A DNA stretch of 64,000 nucleotides from Novosphingobium huizhouense (GCF_020179475.1 NZ_JAILXZ010000003.1:248001-312000), one strand, 5' to 3'. Shown: positions 1 to 8,692, counted from the first letter of the stretch. Program-made: numbers and translations. Notes: generated by a model from the letters alone, not told the origin.

Positions 1-343
1 ACCAGTGCTTGACCTTGCGTCCGGTGACCGGGTCGGGCTCCGATGACCATTCGGAGAATTCGGTCACCGGCACCAGGCAGCGGCGCGCCGGGTCGGCGAT
101 CGCCGCGCGCCACATCGGCGAGGCGAGATTGCGCACGTTGGTGATCGGCCGCTTGACCTGGCCGAACGGCGGCCAGCCCCAGCGCATCACGTCGAGCCGC
201 GGCGCCGACGCATCGAGCAGGACCGGTGCTTCGTGCCCGGGGTAGATCTCGTGGAACGCGGGGAGGTTGCGCCCGCCGCTCGCGACGCCGAACAGCGCGG
301 CGATGGCTTGCGCGTTGCTGGTCATGCGATACAAGTTGCACAT
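1..343 (-). CDS. SOS response-associated peptidase (SRAP/YedK/HMCES family), 3' part outside window
   Basis: Only the first 114 codons are in the window; the gene runs off the left edge. The protein begins MCNLYRMTSNAQAI, so the conserved Cys2 that forms a thiazolidine crosslink with abasic sites in single-stranded DNA is in place once Met1 is removed. Further family signatures are visible: the P-I-T-N-V-R-N segment (active-site Asn and Arg) near residue 74 and E-F-S-E-W near residue 98, which holds the catalytic Glu. The active-site His lies beyond the window. Role by family: shielding abasic sites at replication forks. It is divergent from the aldolase gene at 383. Confidence 0.9.
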   Translation of the reverse strand, partial: MCNLYRMTSNAQAIAALFGVASGGRNLPAFHEIYPGHEAPVLLDASAPRLDVMRWGWPPFGQVKRPITNVRNLASPMWRAAIADPARRCLVPVTEFSEWSSEPDPVTGRKVKHW

Positions 344-382
344 AGAAACCAGCCCTTCAGAACAGACCGCCGGAGAGAGACG

Positions 383-1150
383 ATGGCCACCAGCCTGCGC
401 CCCAACATCGAATGTTCGGATGCCGAATGGCAAGCCCGGCAGGAGCTCGCCGCATGCTATCGCATCTACGACCACCTCGGCTGGTCCGAATCGATCTACA
501 ACCACATCTCGCTCAAGGTTCCGGGCGAAGACGGCGCGTTCCTGATCAATCCGTTCGGCCTGCTTTATTCCGAGGTGACCGCGTCGAACCTGGTCAAGAT
601 CGACATCGACGGAAACAACATCGGCGCCTCGCAGTATCCGGTGAACAAGGCGGGCTTCACCCAGCACGCCTATTTCCACCGCCACCTGCCCTGGGCGCAC
701 GCGATCGCGCATGTCCACACCACCGCGACGATGGCGGTGTGCAGCCTGGAAGAAGGGCTGATGCCGATCAACTTCTACGCCTGCAACTTCATCGGCCAGC
801 TCGCCTACCACGATTTCGAAGGCGTTACCGTGCGCGCCGAAGAGGGCGAGCGGCTGCTCAGCAACCTTGGCGACAAGCGCATCCTGATGTTGCGCAACCA
901 CGGCCCTGTCGTCCTCGCGCCGACGCTCCAGCAGATGTTCATCCAGCAGTGGAGCCTGCAGCGCGCCTGCGAGATCCAGCTTGCGGTGCTGTCGACCGGC
1001 GCCAAGCCGATCATCGTGCCCGACGAGGTCGTCGCGGTCCACCAGCGCGACTTGCGCGAGGTTCAGGTGCCCGGCACCCGGCCGGGCGAGACCGACTTTG
1101 CCGCCTGGGTACGCCGTATCGACCGGATCGATCGCAGCTGGCGCGACTGA
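383..1150 (+). CDS. class II aldolase/adducin domain protein
   Basis: 255 residues, about the size of the single-domain AraD/FucA/adducin-like family that cleaves or epimerises sugar and other hydroxy-carbonyl compounds with a Zn2+ ion. The zinc ligands are recognisable: the H-V-H-T-T motif near residue 113 and the R-N-H-G-P motif near residue 173. An ATG at 383 preceded by GGAGAGAG (372-379) is taken as the start; the frame stays open upstream but without a better site. The substrate cannot be told from sequence. Many sphingomonad members of this group sit in catabolic clusters, but here the neighbours give no pathway. Confidence 0.85.
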   Translation: MATSLRPNIECSDAEWQARQELAACYRIYDHLGWSESIYNHISLKVPGEDGAFLINPFGLLYSEVTASNLVKIDIDGNNIGASQYPVNKAGFTQHAYFHRHLPWAHAIAHVHTTATMAVCSLEEGLMPINFYACNFIGQLAYHDFEGVTVRAEEGERLLSNLGDKRILMLRNHGPVVLAPTLQQMFIQQWSLQRACEIQLAVLSTGAKPIIVPDEVVAVHQRDLREVQVPGTRPGETDFAAWVRRIDRIDRSWRD

Positions 1151-1194
1151 GCCGCCGGATTCCCAAAGGCGACCCGTCGCGCTAGAGCGGGGCG

Positions 1195-1704
1195 ATGGCG
1201 CAGCTCACGGTCAACAACCAGCCACTCGAGATCCGGCTCGAACCCGATACGCCGCTGCTCTGGGCGCTGCGCGATGCGGCCAACCTGACCGGCGCCAAGT
1301 ATGGTTGCGGCACCGGCGAGTGCGGGGCCTGCATGGTGATCGTGGACGGACAGGCGATGCCGAGCTGCACGCTGTCGCTGGGCGAGGCCGAGGGCCGCAG
1401 CGTCACCACCATCGAGGGCCTGTCCCCCGATCGCAGCCATCCGGTGCAGCAGGCGCTGGTGGCCGAGCAGGCGATCCAGTGCGGCTTCTGCACGCCGGGC
1501 CTGGTGATGGCGGCCGCGGCGCTGCTCGCCCGCAACGCCAGTCCGACCGATGGCGACATTGCGAGCGCGATCACCAACATCTGCCGCTGCGGCACTTATC
1601 CGCGCCTCACCCGCGCGATCCAGCGCGCCGGCCGGATCCTGCGGGGCGAGGAGCCCGGCGTGCCGCTGCCTGCACCGCAGACCGCGACAACGCCGGGACT
1701 CTAG
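1195..1704 (+). CDS. (2Fe-2S)-binding small subunit of a xanthine-oxidase-family hydroxylase (IorA/CoxS type)
   Basis: 169 residues with both iron-sulfur modules of the small subunit of molybdenum hydroxylases. The plant-type cluster has Cys38, Cys43, Cys46 (CGTGECGAC) and Cys58; the helical cluster has Cys96/Cys99 (QCGFCTPG) and Cys130/Cys132 (CRCGTYPR). Such subunits pass electrons from the Mo cofactor on a large subunit to an acceptor, as in isoquinoline 1-oxidoreductase or aldehyde dehydrogenases. No molybdopterin large subunit follows: a convergent receptor gene begins 5 bases after the stop, and none is elsewhere in the window, so it is an orphan here. It lies 44 bases after the aldolase and may share its transcript. 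Confidence 0.9.
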   Translation: MAQLTVNNQPLEIRLEPDTPLLWALRDAANLTGAKYGCGTGECGACMVIVDGQAMPSCTLSLGEAEGRSVTTIEGLSPDRSHPVQQALVAEQAIQCGFCTPGLVMAAAALLARNASPTDGDIASAITNICRCGTYPRLTRAIQRAGRILRGEEPGVPLPAPQTATTPGL

Positions 1705-1708
1705 GCGA

Positions 1709-3787
1709 TCAGAACTTCGCCCGGACGGTCAGGCGCGCGTTGAGCGGCTTGCCGGTGGTGATGTTGTTGTCGGTGTGCGCCGACGGGAAATAGTCGGTGT
1801 CGAACAGGTTCTCGACATTGAGCTGCAGCGACAGGCGGTCGTTCACGTCGAAGAACGCGGCGGTGTCGACGCGGGTCCACGCGGGCAGGCGCACCGCATT
1901 GCTGATCGTGGTGAACATCGAGGACTGGTGCGTCAGCCCGAGGCCGAGGCCGAAGCGCTTCGTCACGTCGTAGCGCGTCCAGGCCGAGGCCTGGAAATTC
2001 GGCAACTGCGCGAGCTTGCGACCAGCGGGGGCGGAAGCCGTCGCCGAGCGCACTTCGCCTTCCTGCCAGGCGAGGCCGAGGCTCGTCTGCAACTGCGGCA
2101 GGATCCGGCCGGCGAGCGACAGTTCGACGCCCTGGGCGCGGGTCCGACCGGACAGCTCGGCGAGGCCGGTCACCGGGTTGTTGAACCGCGTGTTGTCGCG
2201 GGTCAGGCGATAGACCGCCGCGGTGAAGGCGAGATTGGCGTGGAGGTCCCACTTCAGGCCCGCCTCGATGTTCTCGAACTGCTCGGGATCGAGCGTTGCC
2301 TGCGTTGCATCGAGCGAGCCGAACTGGTCGCCCGATTGCGGCAGGAAGCTGCGCGTGAAGCTGGCGTAGAGCGACATTTCCTTGCGCGGCTTGAGGATCA
2401 CGCCCGCGCGCGGCGACCACTTGCGGTCGGTGCGCTTCGCGCCCACGCCATTGACCGCCCCGGCGATCTTGAACTGGTCGTAGCGCACGCCGCCGATGAT
2501 CTGGAGGAACGGCGCCAGTTCGACCTGGTCCTGGAGATAGGCCGACCAGGTGTCGACCGAGCTCTCGGTCGCGCGACGGTTGGCGGTGAGGGTCGCCGCC
2601 GGGACGACGAGGTCCTTCGCCAGCGTCACCACCGCGGTCGTGCCCCCGCCTGCGAAGCTCGGATCGAAACGCAGTCCGGCGGTGTCCTGCTTCGATACTT
2701 CAAAGCCGGCGAGCAGCGTGTGGCCGATCGGGCCGGTACGGCCTTCCCAGACGAGGTTGGTCTGGCCGATCCAGCTCTCGCGCTCGGTGGCGCTCGAGTA
2801 ACCCGACAGCGTGAGGGTCTTCGTCACCGGATCGACGGCGCTCCCGGCGAAGAGGTTGCCATAGTACTTGTCGGTGTGGCTGTACTGGCCGATCACGTTG
2901 AAGGTCAGGTTGTCGGCGAGCTGGTGGTCGAGCCGGGCCTGCGCGATGTGCGCCTTGACGCGGGCGATGTTGAGCGCCTCGGACCCGAAGAAGGTGTCGT
3001 CGTAGCCCTTTAGCGGTCCTCCGTTGATCGAAGGAACGCCGCGATCGGTGGTGCGCTCGTCGTCATCGTAGTTGTACGACAGCTCGACGCGGGTGTCGGC
3101 GTCGGGCTGGAACGCGAGCGTCGGGTTCACGCCGATGAAACGGCCGTCGAAGGCCTGGCGGTGGTTGCGGAACTCCTCGTAGGTCGCGTTGAGCCGCGCG
3201 CCGAGATTGCTGCCGAGCGGCTGGTTGAGATCGCCTGCGATCGAAAACGCGCCGAAGGTGTCGACGCCTGCACTGGCCGCGCCTTTCGCCTTGTCGATGT
3301 CCGGAGTCTTGCTGACGCGATTGACGACACCGCCGCCGCCGCCGCGGCCGAACAGCAGCGCATTGGCGCCCTTGAGCACTTCGACGCGCTCGATGTTGTA
3401 GAGCGAGCGGTAGTACTGCGTGTCGTCGCGCAGGCCGTCGAGGTAGAAATCGGCGGTGGTGTTCTGGCCACGCAGGTTGACCTGGTCGCGGTGGCCCTCG
3501 CCCTGACCGAGCACCACGCCCGGGACATAGCGCAGCGCCTCGCCGAGCTGGGTGACGGCCTGGTCGTCGAGCTGCTCGCGGGTGAGCACGGCCACGCTCT
3601 GCGGCACGTCGACCAGCGGCGTCGGGGTCTTGATGGCATTGGCGTCCTCGGGACGGTAGCCATCGGCCTTGCCGGTGACGACGATCGCGACGCGGCCTTC
3701 GCTGCCGGCCACGGCTTCATCGGCATGCGCGAGCGCGGGCGTGAGGAGTGCGGTGCCTGCGAGCAGGACGGCGGTACGGATCATCAA
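1709..3787 (-). CDS. TonB-dependent siderophore receptor (catecholate type)
   Basis: 692-residue outer-membrane receptor that would import a ferric siderophore using TonB energy. Residues 1-22 form a signal peptide ending A-H-A. A TonB-box-like stretch (VAIVVTGK, about residues 33-40) precedes the plug domain (roughly 55-165) with the T-P-L-V-D-V-P-Q-S-V and D-Q-V-N-L-R-G-Q-N motifs usual in Fiu/FepA-like receptors; the rest is a 22-strand barrel ending in the terminal Phe needed for BAM insertion. The exact siderophore is not deducible. The region just upstream (3812-3856) carries Fur-type palindromes, consistent with induction under iron limitation. Confidence 0.93.
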   Translation of the reverse strand: MMIRTAVLLAGTALLTPALAHADEAVAGSEGRVAIVVTGKADGYRPEDANAIKTPTPLVDVPQSVAVLTREQLDDQAVTQLGEALRYVPGVVLGQGEGHRDQVNLRGQNTTADFYLDGLRDDTQYYRSLYNIERVEVLKGANALLFGRGGGGGVVNRVSKTPDIDKAKGAASAGVDTFGAFSIAGDLNQPLGSNLGARLNATYEEFRNHRQAFDGRFIGVNPTLAFQPDADTRVELSYNYDDDERTTDRGVPSINGGPLKGYDDTFFGSEALNIARVKAHIAQARLDHQLADNLTFNVIGQYSHTDKYYGNLFAGSAVDPVTKTLTLSGYSSATERESWIGQTNLVWEGRTGPIGHTLLAGFEVSKQDTAGLRFDPSFAGGGTTAVVTLAKDLVVPAATLTANRRATESSVDTWSAYLQDQVELAPFLQIIGGVRYDQFKIAGAVNGVGAKRTDRKWSPRAGVILKPRKEMSLYASFTRSFLPQSGDQFGSLDATQATLDPEQFENIEAGLKWDLHANLAFTAAVYRLTRDNTRFNNPVTGLAELSGRTRAQGVELSLAGRILPQLQTSLGLAWQEGEVRSATASAPAGRKLAQLPNFQASAWTRYDVTKRFGLGLGLTHQSSMFTTISNAVRLPAWTRVDTAAFFDVNDRLSLQLNVENLFDTDYFPSAHTDNNITTGKPLNARLTVRAKF

Positions 3788-3811
3788 CAGTTCCCCTTTC
3801 GTCAGGGGCCG

Positions 3812-3856
3812 TTAATGCGAGTCGTTCTCAATCGCAAGAATAATTGCGAATCGGTC
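3812..3856 (-). promoter_or_regulatory. candidate Fur operator upstream of the siderophore receptor
   Basis: On the minus strand the 76 bases before the receptor start contain TGCGATTGAGAACGACTCGC (3816-3835), whose ends TGCGA/TCGCA form an interrupted palindrome, preceded by a second partial copy TCGCAATTATTCTTGCGA. The GAGAAC core and AT-rich centre resemble alphaproteobacterial Fur boxes. Inference from motif and context only. Confidence 0.55.
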
Positions 3857-3863
3857 GCAGAAC

Positions 3864-5708
3864 TTATTCGTAGGGGTGCTTGCGGCGCTTGGCGTCGCGC
3901 AGCTTGGCGAGCTCCTCCTGGATCCGCTCGCTGATCGAGCGCTTGTCCTCGCCACCGGCCTTGAAGGTGATGTCGGCGGGATCGTCGGGCTCGGCGTCCA
4001 CCGGCGCGCGCGCGGCGGAGCGTCGCGGCGGCGGGTGCGGATAGCCCTCGCAAGATTCGACCTCGCGCGCGCCCTCCTCGTCGTAGAGCGTCGATGTCGC
4101 GTCGGGCGGGTCGCCGACCCCGCGGGTGGCGCAGATCTGCACGGTCTTGCTCGCCAGCGCGAACGAGACCGTCAGGTTCTCGAGACCGCAACTCCTGGGA
4201 TTGCACCCGCGCACGGCGAGCTTTCCGTCCTTGCGCACGATCGGCTGCGTCGCGTGGATCTTCGGCGCGAGCTCGGCGATGGCTTCGCCCGCTTCCTGCC
4301 CGCCGACCAGTTCGTCGACCGCGGTGCGGAATTCCTCGTCCTCGAACAGTGTCTTGCCGTCGACCCGGGCATCGATCTCCTTGCCGGCATAGCGCTCGAT
4401 TCCCTCGGGCTCGGCTTCCTCGACGGCGGCGCGCTCGCTTTCGCCGGCCACCGGGCCTTCGGGATTGGCGGCGAGGTGCGACAAGGTGCCCAGCCAGAAC
4501 GCCAGCGCATGGGTTGCTGCCAGGCACAGCCCGACCGCGCCGCTCCGCCGCACGGCGGGCGACAGCGCCACGCTGGGCAGGCGCCGCTTGCGCGCCGGCG
4601 CGGTGTCGCCTTCCCCGGCCTGCGAGGGGGCGGCGCCACCGCTGCCACCTTCGCCGTCGCCGACGGCGTCGTCGGGTGGCGCGACGATCTCGCCCAGCAG
4701 GTCGTCCATGTCGAGCGAGGCAGGACCGGGTGCTTCTCCCCTGGCGGGGTCGGCGGCGAGCGCGGCGCCATCGTCGCCCGCGCCTGCGGCGCCCAAACTC
4801 TCGACCGCGGGTTGCGCCACCGGCGCCTGCGGCAGCTCGCCGAGGATGTCGCCGAGTAGATCGTCGTCGTCGGTCGCGACGGATTCGGCGGCAGGCGCGG
4901 GCAGGTCACCGAGAATGTCCTGCAGCGGATCGACCGCCGCGGGCGTCTGCGCCGGCGGGACGCCCGGGCCGGGGAGTTCGCCAAGAATATCGTCGAGCGG
5001 GTCGGCTTCCACCGGCGCCGCGGAGGGAAGCTCGGCGAGGATGTCGTCCAGCAGATCGGTCTCGACCGGCGCAGCGGTGGGAAGCTCCGCCAGGATGTCC
5101 TCCAACGGATCGGTCTCGACCGGCGCCGCAGGGGATAGCTCCGCCAGGATGTCGTCCAGCGGATCGGTCTCGACCGGCGCCGCAGGGGGAAGCTCCGCCA
5201 GAATGTCCTCCAGCGGATCGACCTCGACCGGTGCAGCAGCGGGAAGCTCCGCCAGAATGTCCTCCAGCGGATCGACCTCGACCGGCGCAGCGGGGGATAG
5301 CTCCGCCAGGATATCGTCCAGCGGATCGACCTCGACCGGCGCCGCAGCGGGAAGCTCCGCCAGGATGTCCTCCAGCGGATCGACCTCGGGCGCCGAGGGC
5401 AGGGCGTCGGCAGGCGGGGCCTCGGCAGGAGGCGCGGCGGCAGGCGGTTCGGCGGCCCCGAGATCGCCCAGCAGGTCGTCGAGGTCGAACCCTGCAGGCT
5501 TGCTCGCGGGCGGGTCGGGTTCGACCGTTGCTGCCGCGAAAAGGTCGACCGGATCGGCAGCGGCTTCCCCGGCCGCCGCCACGGCGGGCATGGCCTGCTT
5601 GACCGGCATGGCCGAGAGGGGCGGCACCGGTGGCAGTTCGACCGCCCGCGGCTTGCGCCTGCGCGACGGTTCGCCTTTCACGCCTGCCGCTTGCGGTGTC
5701 CGTGCCAT
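3864..5708 (-). CDS. single-pass membrane protein with acidic 18-residue tandem repeats and a Cys-containing periplasmic domain
   Basis: 614 residues; I do not recognise a named family for the whole protein. Order: Pro/Ala-rich N-terminus with a basic patch (SRRRKPR, 15-21); F-D-L-D-D-L-L-G-D-L (74-83); seven consecutive 18-residue units of type D-P-L-x-D-I-L-A-E-L (109-234), then degenerate units to about 340; a basic stretch (RKRR, 373) and one hydrophobic helix (about 389-414); a C-terminal region (415-614) that the positive-inside rule places in the periplasm. That region has C502-N-P-R-S-C507-G followed by a beta-rich stretch, resembling the CKPHDCG signature of Ivy lysozyme inhibitors; this is a weak inference. 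Cys526 and Cys553 could form another disulfide. It ends in a charged coiled-coil-like tail. It stands alone, followed by the receptor promoter. Confidence 0.75.
   Translation of the reverse strand: MARTPQAAGVKGEPSRRRKPRAVELPPVPPLSAMPVKQAMPAVAAAGEAAADPVDLFAAATVEPDPPASKPAGFDLDDLLGDLGAAEPPAAAPPAEAPPADALPSAPEVDPLEDILAELPAAAPVEVDPLDDILAELSPAAPVEVDPLEDILAELPAAAPVEVDPLEDILAELPPAAPVETDPLDDILAELSPAAPVETDPLEDILAELPTAAPVETDLLDDILAELPSAAPVEADPLDDILGELPGPGVPPAQTPAAVDPLQDILGDLPAPAAESVATDDDDLLGDILGELPQAPVAQPAVESLGAAGAGDDGAALAADPARGEAPGPASLDMDDLLGEIVAPPDDAVGDGEGGSGGAAPSQAGEGDTAPARKRRLPSVALSPAVRRSGAVGLCLAATHALAFWLGTLSHLAANPEGPVAGESERAAVEEAEPEGIERYAGKEIDARVDGKTLFEDEEFRTAVDELVGGQEAGEAIAELAPKIHATQPIVRKDGKLAVRGCNPRSCGLENLTVSFALASKTVQICATRGVGDPPDATSTLYDEEGAREVESCEGYPHPPPRRSAARAPVDAEPDDPADITFKAGGEDKRSISERIQEELAKLRDAKRRKHPYE
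5007..5384 (-). repeat. seven 54-bp in-frame tandem repeats
   Basis: The coding repeat units of the gene at 3864 are 54 bases each and highly alike at the DNA level (the plus strand repeatedly reads GAAGCTCCGCCAGGATGTCC, then CGGATCGACCTCGACC). Each unit encodes D-P-L-(E/D)-D-I-L-A-E-L-(P/S). Copy number is likely to vary by slippage or unequal recombination. Confidence 0.95.
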
Positions 5709-5865
5709 CCTGCCTTGTGCGCCCGTCCGGTTGACTGCCTTGCGCCCGAGCGGGCGTGGGCTGCATCAACCACGAAGATGGCGAAGGCCGGGTGGAGCGA
5801 CCCCTACGGGTTAATCCGCATCGGCCGCCGAACGCTCCGTAACCTGCCGAAGCAGGGCGCCGGGA

Positions 5866-6000
5866 TCAGAACGGAAGCGCCTTGCCCGCGAGGATCAGCG
5901 CCGCGGCGCAGCTCAGCACGAAGGCGCTGCGCACACGGTCGGAGACGGCGATGGCCGGAACGGTACGAAGGGCGAGCGCGTGGACCATGCCTGCGGGCAT
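5866..6000 (-). CDS. possible small membrane-associated protein (44 residues)
   Basis: The 322-base gap between the repeat protein and the M14 peptidase contains this open frame. From the ATG at 6000 it reads MPAGMVHALALRTVPAIAVS, then a short hydrophobic stretch (about residues 27-40, VLSCAAALILAG) and K-A-L-P-F at the end. A second ATG at 5988 would give 40 residues. Third-position GC is high as in neighbours, but no convincing Shine-Dalgarno site is visible. No family recognised. The rest of the gap shows nothing clear. Confidence 0.35.
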   Translation of the reverse strand: MPAGMVHALALRTVPAIAVSDRVRSAFVLSCAAALILAGKALPF

Positions 6001-6030
6001 GCACCCACGCGCGTTAACGCCGCGTAAAAA

Positions 6031-7161
6031 TCACTCGCGCTCGCCGAGCCATTCGTACAGCGCGCCGAGGCAGTCGCGCGCGAGCAGCTTCGAGCGTTCG
6101 GGGCTCCACCCTTGCGCCGCGCAGGGCAGGTCGTCGTTGTCCTTGAAGGGCATCTCGAGCGTCATCGACACCGCGCCGAAGCGCTCGGCAAGCTGATTGG
6201 TCGACATCGCGAGGTTGGCCGTGCCGGGCCGCGCCTCGGGATAGCCGTGCCGCGTCTGGAAGTCGGGCGTGCGCCGCGCGAGGATCGCGCGATAGCGGCG
6301 ATACCCCTCGCCCAGCGTCTCGGTCCAGCCCGGGATTCCCTCGAACCCTGCGAGGAATACGTGGGGGATGGCCTCGTCGCCGTGGACGTCCATCGCGAAG
6401 TCGACCCCGGTCGCCTTCATCGCCTCGAGCACGCAGAGCACTTCGGGCGAGCGCTCCGCCGTCGGATCGGCCCATTCGCGGTTGAGATTCACGCCCGCAG
6501 CATTGGTGCGCAAGTGTCCGCGCACCGAGCCGTCGGGGTTCATGTTGGGCACGACGTGGAAGGTGCAGCGGCGGCGCAGCGCGCGCCCGTGCGGGTCGGC
6601 GGGATCGGTCAGCAGGTCGAGCGCGCCTTCCATCCACCATTCCGCCATCGATTCGCCCGGATGCTGGCGGGCATAGAGCCAGACCTGCACCGGTCCCTCC
6701 CCCAGTTCGAGGCAGTCGATCGGGCGTCCGTCGAGGCTGCGGCCGAGAACCCGGTGCGTCACGCCTTCCCCTTGCGCGGCCTGCGCCACGAGGTCGGCAT
6801 GGCGCTCGAGCGAATAGGGGGCGAAATAGGCGAACCAGGCGGGGCCGACGGGCGTGTGGCGGATCGTCAGCGTGCCGCCGTCCTCGGCCGGGTCGTACGC
6901 GGTCTCGGCGCGGCCCCAGAACTCGCGATCCTCGCTCACCACCGCGCGATAGCCGGGCCAGCCGCCGGGATAGGCCGAGGCGCCGAGCCCGGTGATGCGC
7001 AAGGTCAGCGCGCGGCCTTCGGCGCCCGACACCCGGAAGTGGAACCACTGGAAGAAGTCCGACTGGTGGTCCTTGCGGATCGCCAGCGTCGCGGTGTCGC
7101 CGTCGATGGACAGGACCTCGATGTTCCCGCTGTCGAAAGCGGCGTCGATGTGAAGCGTCAT
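6031..7161 (-). CDS. M14-family zinc carboxypeptidase (cytosolic-carboxypeptidase-like)
   Basis: 376 residues without a signal peptide. The N-terminal beta domain (about 1-120) and the catalytic domain follow the layout of the CCP/AGBL subfamily. Zinc ligands are H167 and E170 (A-R-Q-H-P-G-E-S) and H260 (D-V-H-G-D); the general base is E336 (T-L-E-M-P-F). The stretch [20 protein letters not shown] (206-225) with N-L-N-R-E-W is a hallmark of the subfamily. It would remove C-terminal residues from peptides or proteins in the cytoplasm; the target is unknown. Its ATG overlaps the stop of the upstream DUF4136-like gene (ATGA), so the two are translationally coupled. Confidence 0.9.
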   Translation of the reverse strand: MTLHIDAAFDSGNIEVLSIDGDTATLAIRKDHQSDFFQWFHFRVSGAEGRALTLRITGLGASAYPGGWPGYRAVVSEDREFWGRAETAYDPAEDGGTLTIRHTPVGPAWFAYFAPYSLERHADLVAQAAQGEGVTHRVLGRSLDGRPIDCLELGEGPVQVWLYARQHPGESMAEWWMEGALDLLTDPADPHGRALRRRCTFHVVPNMNPDGSVRGHLRTNAAGVNLNREWADPTAERSPEVLCVLEAMKATGVDFAMDVHGDEAIPHVFLAGFEGIPGWTETLGEGYRRYRAILARRTPDFQTRHGYPEARPGTANLAMSTNQLAERFGAVSMTLEMPFKDNDDLPCAAQGWSPERSKLLARDCLGALYEWLGERE

Positions 7162-7754
7162 TTCACCCTGATAGTATCGCCCGAGCGCCCGGGAAAGCCT
7201 TCGAACAGCGCATGCGCCATGCGGCGCGAGAGAAGCTCGGTCCGCCCGGTCGCCGCCCCGGCCTTCTCGGCGGCTTCGGCCCGGCCTTCCCAGAGCGCGC
7301 GGCCACTGGCGCGGTCGCGGATCACCACGCCGAGCAGGGTGTGGACCATGTCCTTCGGTCCGCCGCCGAGGTTGAACCCGACGCCCAGACCCACCCCGCT
7401 GTTCCAGCCGCCGGTCGAACCGCCGACGCCGACCGAGACCGGTCCGCGCGCGCGGTCGTGCCGCACGGTCTCCTGCTCGAGCCGGACCTCGACCACGCGG
7501 TCCGCCGCGCCCGCGGTGGCGAAGCCCCAGCCCTGCGCGCCAAGCTCGCGCGCCACCGCCTCGATCCACGGCGCCGCCTGGAGCGACTGCGGGTCGGTCC
7601 CCGCAGCGCCGGTGACGAAGACCGCGCCGCGGCCGAGCAGCGCGATCGTCTCGGGCGTGTGGAAGCGCGTCACCTCGACCGGCGCGGCGGTCGCGGGGGC
7701 GGCGCACGCCAGCGCGAGGGTCAAGGCAAGGGCGGGCGACGGCAGGCGGGGCAT
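7158..7754 (-). CDS. DUF4136-like secreted protein
   Basis: 198 residues. A signal peptide covers roughly 1-23 (hydrophobic L-A-L-T-L-A-L-A core, A-T-A cleavage). The only Cys in the leader does not match a clean lipobox, so lipidation is uncertain. The mature part contains a glycine-rich loop (about 110-130) and [15 protein letters not shown] near residue 155, which it shares with the next gene upstream, showing the two are paralogues. The start is the ATG at 7754, with GAAGGA seven bases before it; a GTG 15 bases upstream is possible. Function unknown. The stop overlaps the peptidase start. Confidence 0.75.
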   Translation of the reverse strand: MPRLPSPALALTLALACAAPATAAPVEVTRFHTPETIALLGRGAVFVTGAAGTDPQSLQAAPWIEAVARELGAQGWGFATAGAADRVVEVRLEQETVRHDRARGPVSVGVGGSTGGWNSGVGLGVGFNLGGGPKDMVHTLLGVVIRDRASGRALWEGRAEAAEKAGAATGRTELLSRRMAHALFEGFPGRSGDTIRVK

Positions 7755-7814
7755 GGTCGTGTCCTTCACGAATTGATCGGGGAGGATATGGCGCTCATCG
7801 CCCCGCCTGCAATG

Positions 7815-8525
7815 TCATTGGCTAGCGGTGACGACCTGGCCTTCGGGAAACTTCGCGAACAGCGCCGAGGCGAGGCGCCCGGCCACCGCGCCGTTGTCCA
7901 GGCCGTCGTCGCCTTCGCGGTTCTGCGCCTCGGCGTGACCCTCCCACAGCGTCGCGCCGCTCGCCTTGTCGCGGATGCGCACGTCGAGCCGGGTCTCGAC
8001 GATCGCCTTGCGCGGCTTCGACAGATCGACGTTGAGCGCGAGCCCGTAGCCGCTGCCGCGATTCGAGATGGTGGTGCTCATCGCGCCGCTGATCGGCCGG
8101 TGCGGCGCTTCGGCGGGGACCACCGTGCGATGGCTGACGCCGACCTGCACCACCTGGCCCGGGTCCTGCGCGGTCGCGGTGTCGTAGCCCTTGCGCGCCA
8201 GTTCGTCGACGACCGCCGCTTCGTAGACCGGCAGCTTCCAGTCGGCATCGCCGGCCTCCTCACCGCCCGACAGCGCGGCGACGACGATCCGGCCGCGGCC
8301 CAGACGATCGCCAGCATCGGCGGCGCGGAAGGCGGTCACCTCGACGCGCTTGGCCGGTTCGGCCGCCTGCCGCTCGCCCTGCCCGAGCCGGTCGGCGCGG
8401 TCCCAGCGCGATCCCATCGGGCCGTCGCCCGGAAAGGGCTGGGCGCCGGCGAGCCCGGGCGTCGCGAGCGCGGGGATGGCCGCGGAGACGGCAAGGACTG
8501 CGGAGAGAATTGCGCGGCTGGTCAT
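7815..8525 (-). CDS. DUF4136-like secreted protein, paralogue of the downstream gene
   Basis: 236 residues with a signal peptide of about 28 residues (cleavage near A-G-A-Q). It shares V-V-Q-V-x-V, I-R-D-K-A-S-G-A-T-L-W-E-G-H-A-E-A and the A-L-F-A-K-F-P ending with the protein encoded at 7158. A GSRWDRADRLGQGER segment after the signal peptide is charged and unique to this copy. The ATG at 8525 is preferred; an in-frame ATG at 8564 has no ribosome site. It heads a probable three-gene operon (this gene, its paralogue, M14 peptidase), divergent from galE. Function unknown; envelope location inferred. Confidence 0.75.
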   Translation of the reverse strand: MTSRAILSAVLAVSAAIPALATPGLAGAQPFPGDGPMGSRWDRADRLGQGERQAAEPAKRVEVTAFRAADAGDRLGRGRIVVAALSGGEEAGDADWKLPVYEAAVVDELARKGYDTATAQDPGQVVQVGVSHRTVVPAEAPHRPISGAMSTTISNRGSGYGLALNVDLSKPRKAIVETRLDVRIRDKASGATLWEGHAEAQNREGDDGLDNGAVAGRLASALFAKFPEGQVVTASQ

Positions 8526-8692
8526 GGCTGGCGGTTTCCGGTTGGTGTGAAGCGATCCCGACATCGCCCGTGCCCCGCGCGCGCTGTCATTGCCATGAAC
8601 GCGCGTCGGCCGCGGGTCCCTTCGCCGCTTTCACCCGCCCTTTATGCTGCTAGTGCGAAGAGGCACGCGACAACCGGGGGTGATTCGCCGTG

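Noticed and set aside
233..382. 50-residue N-terminal extension of the class II aldolase
   Set aside because: It overlaps the divergent SRAP gene; a good ribosome site precedes the ATG at 383.
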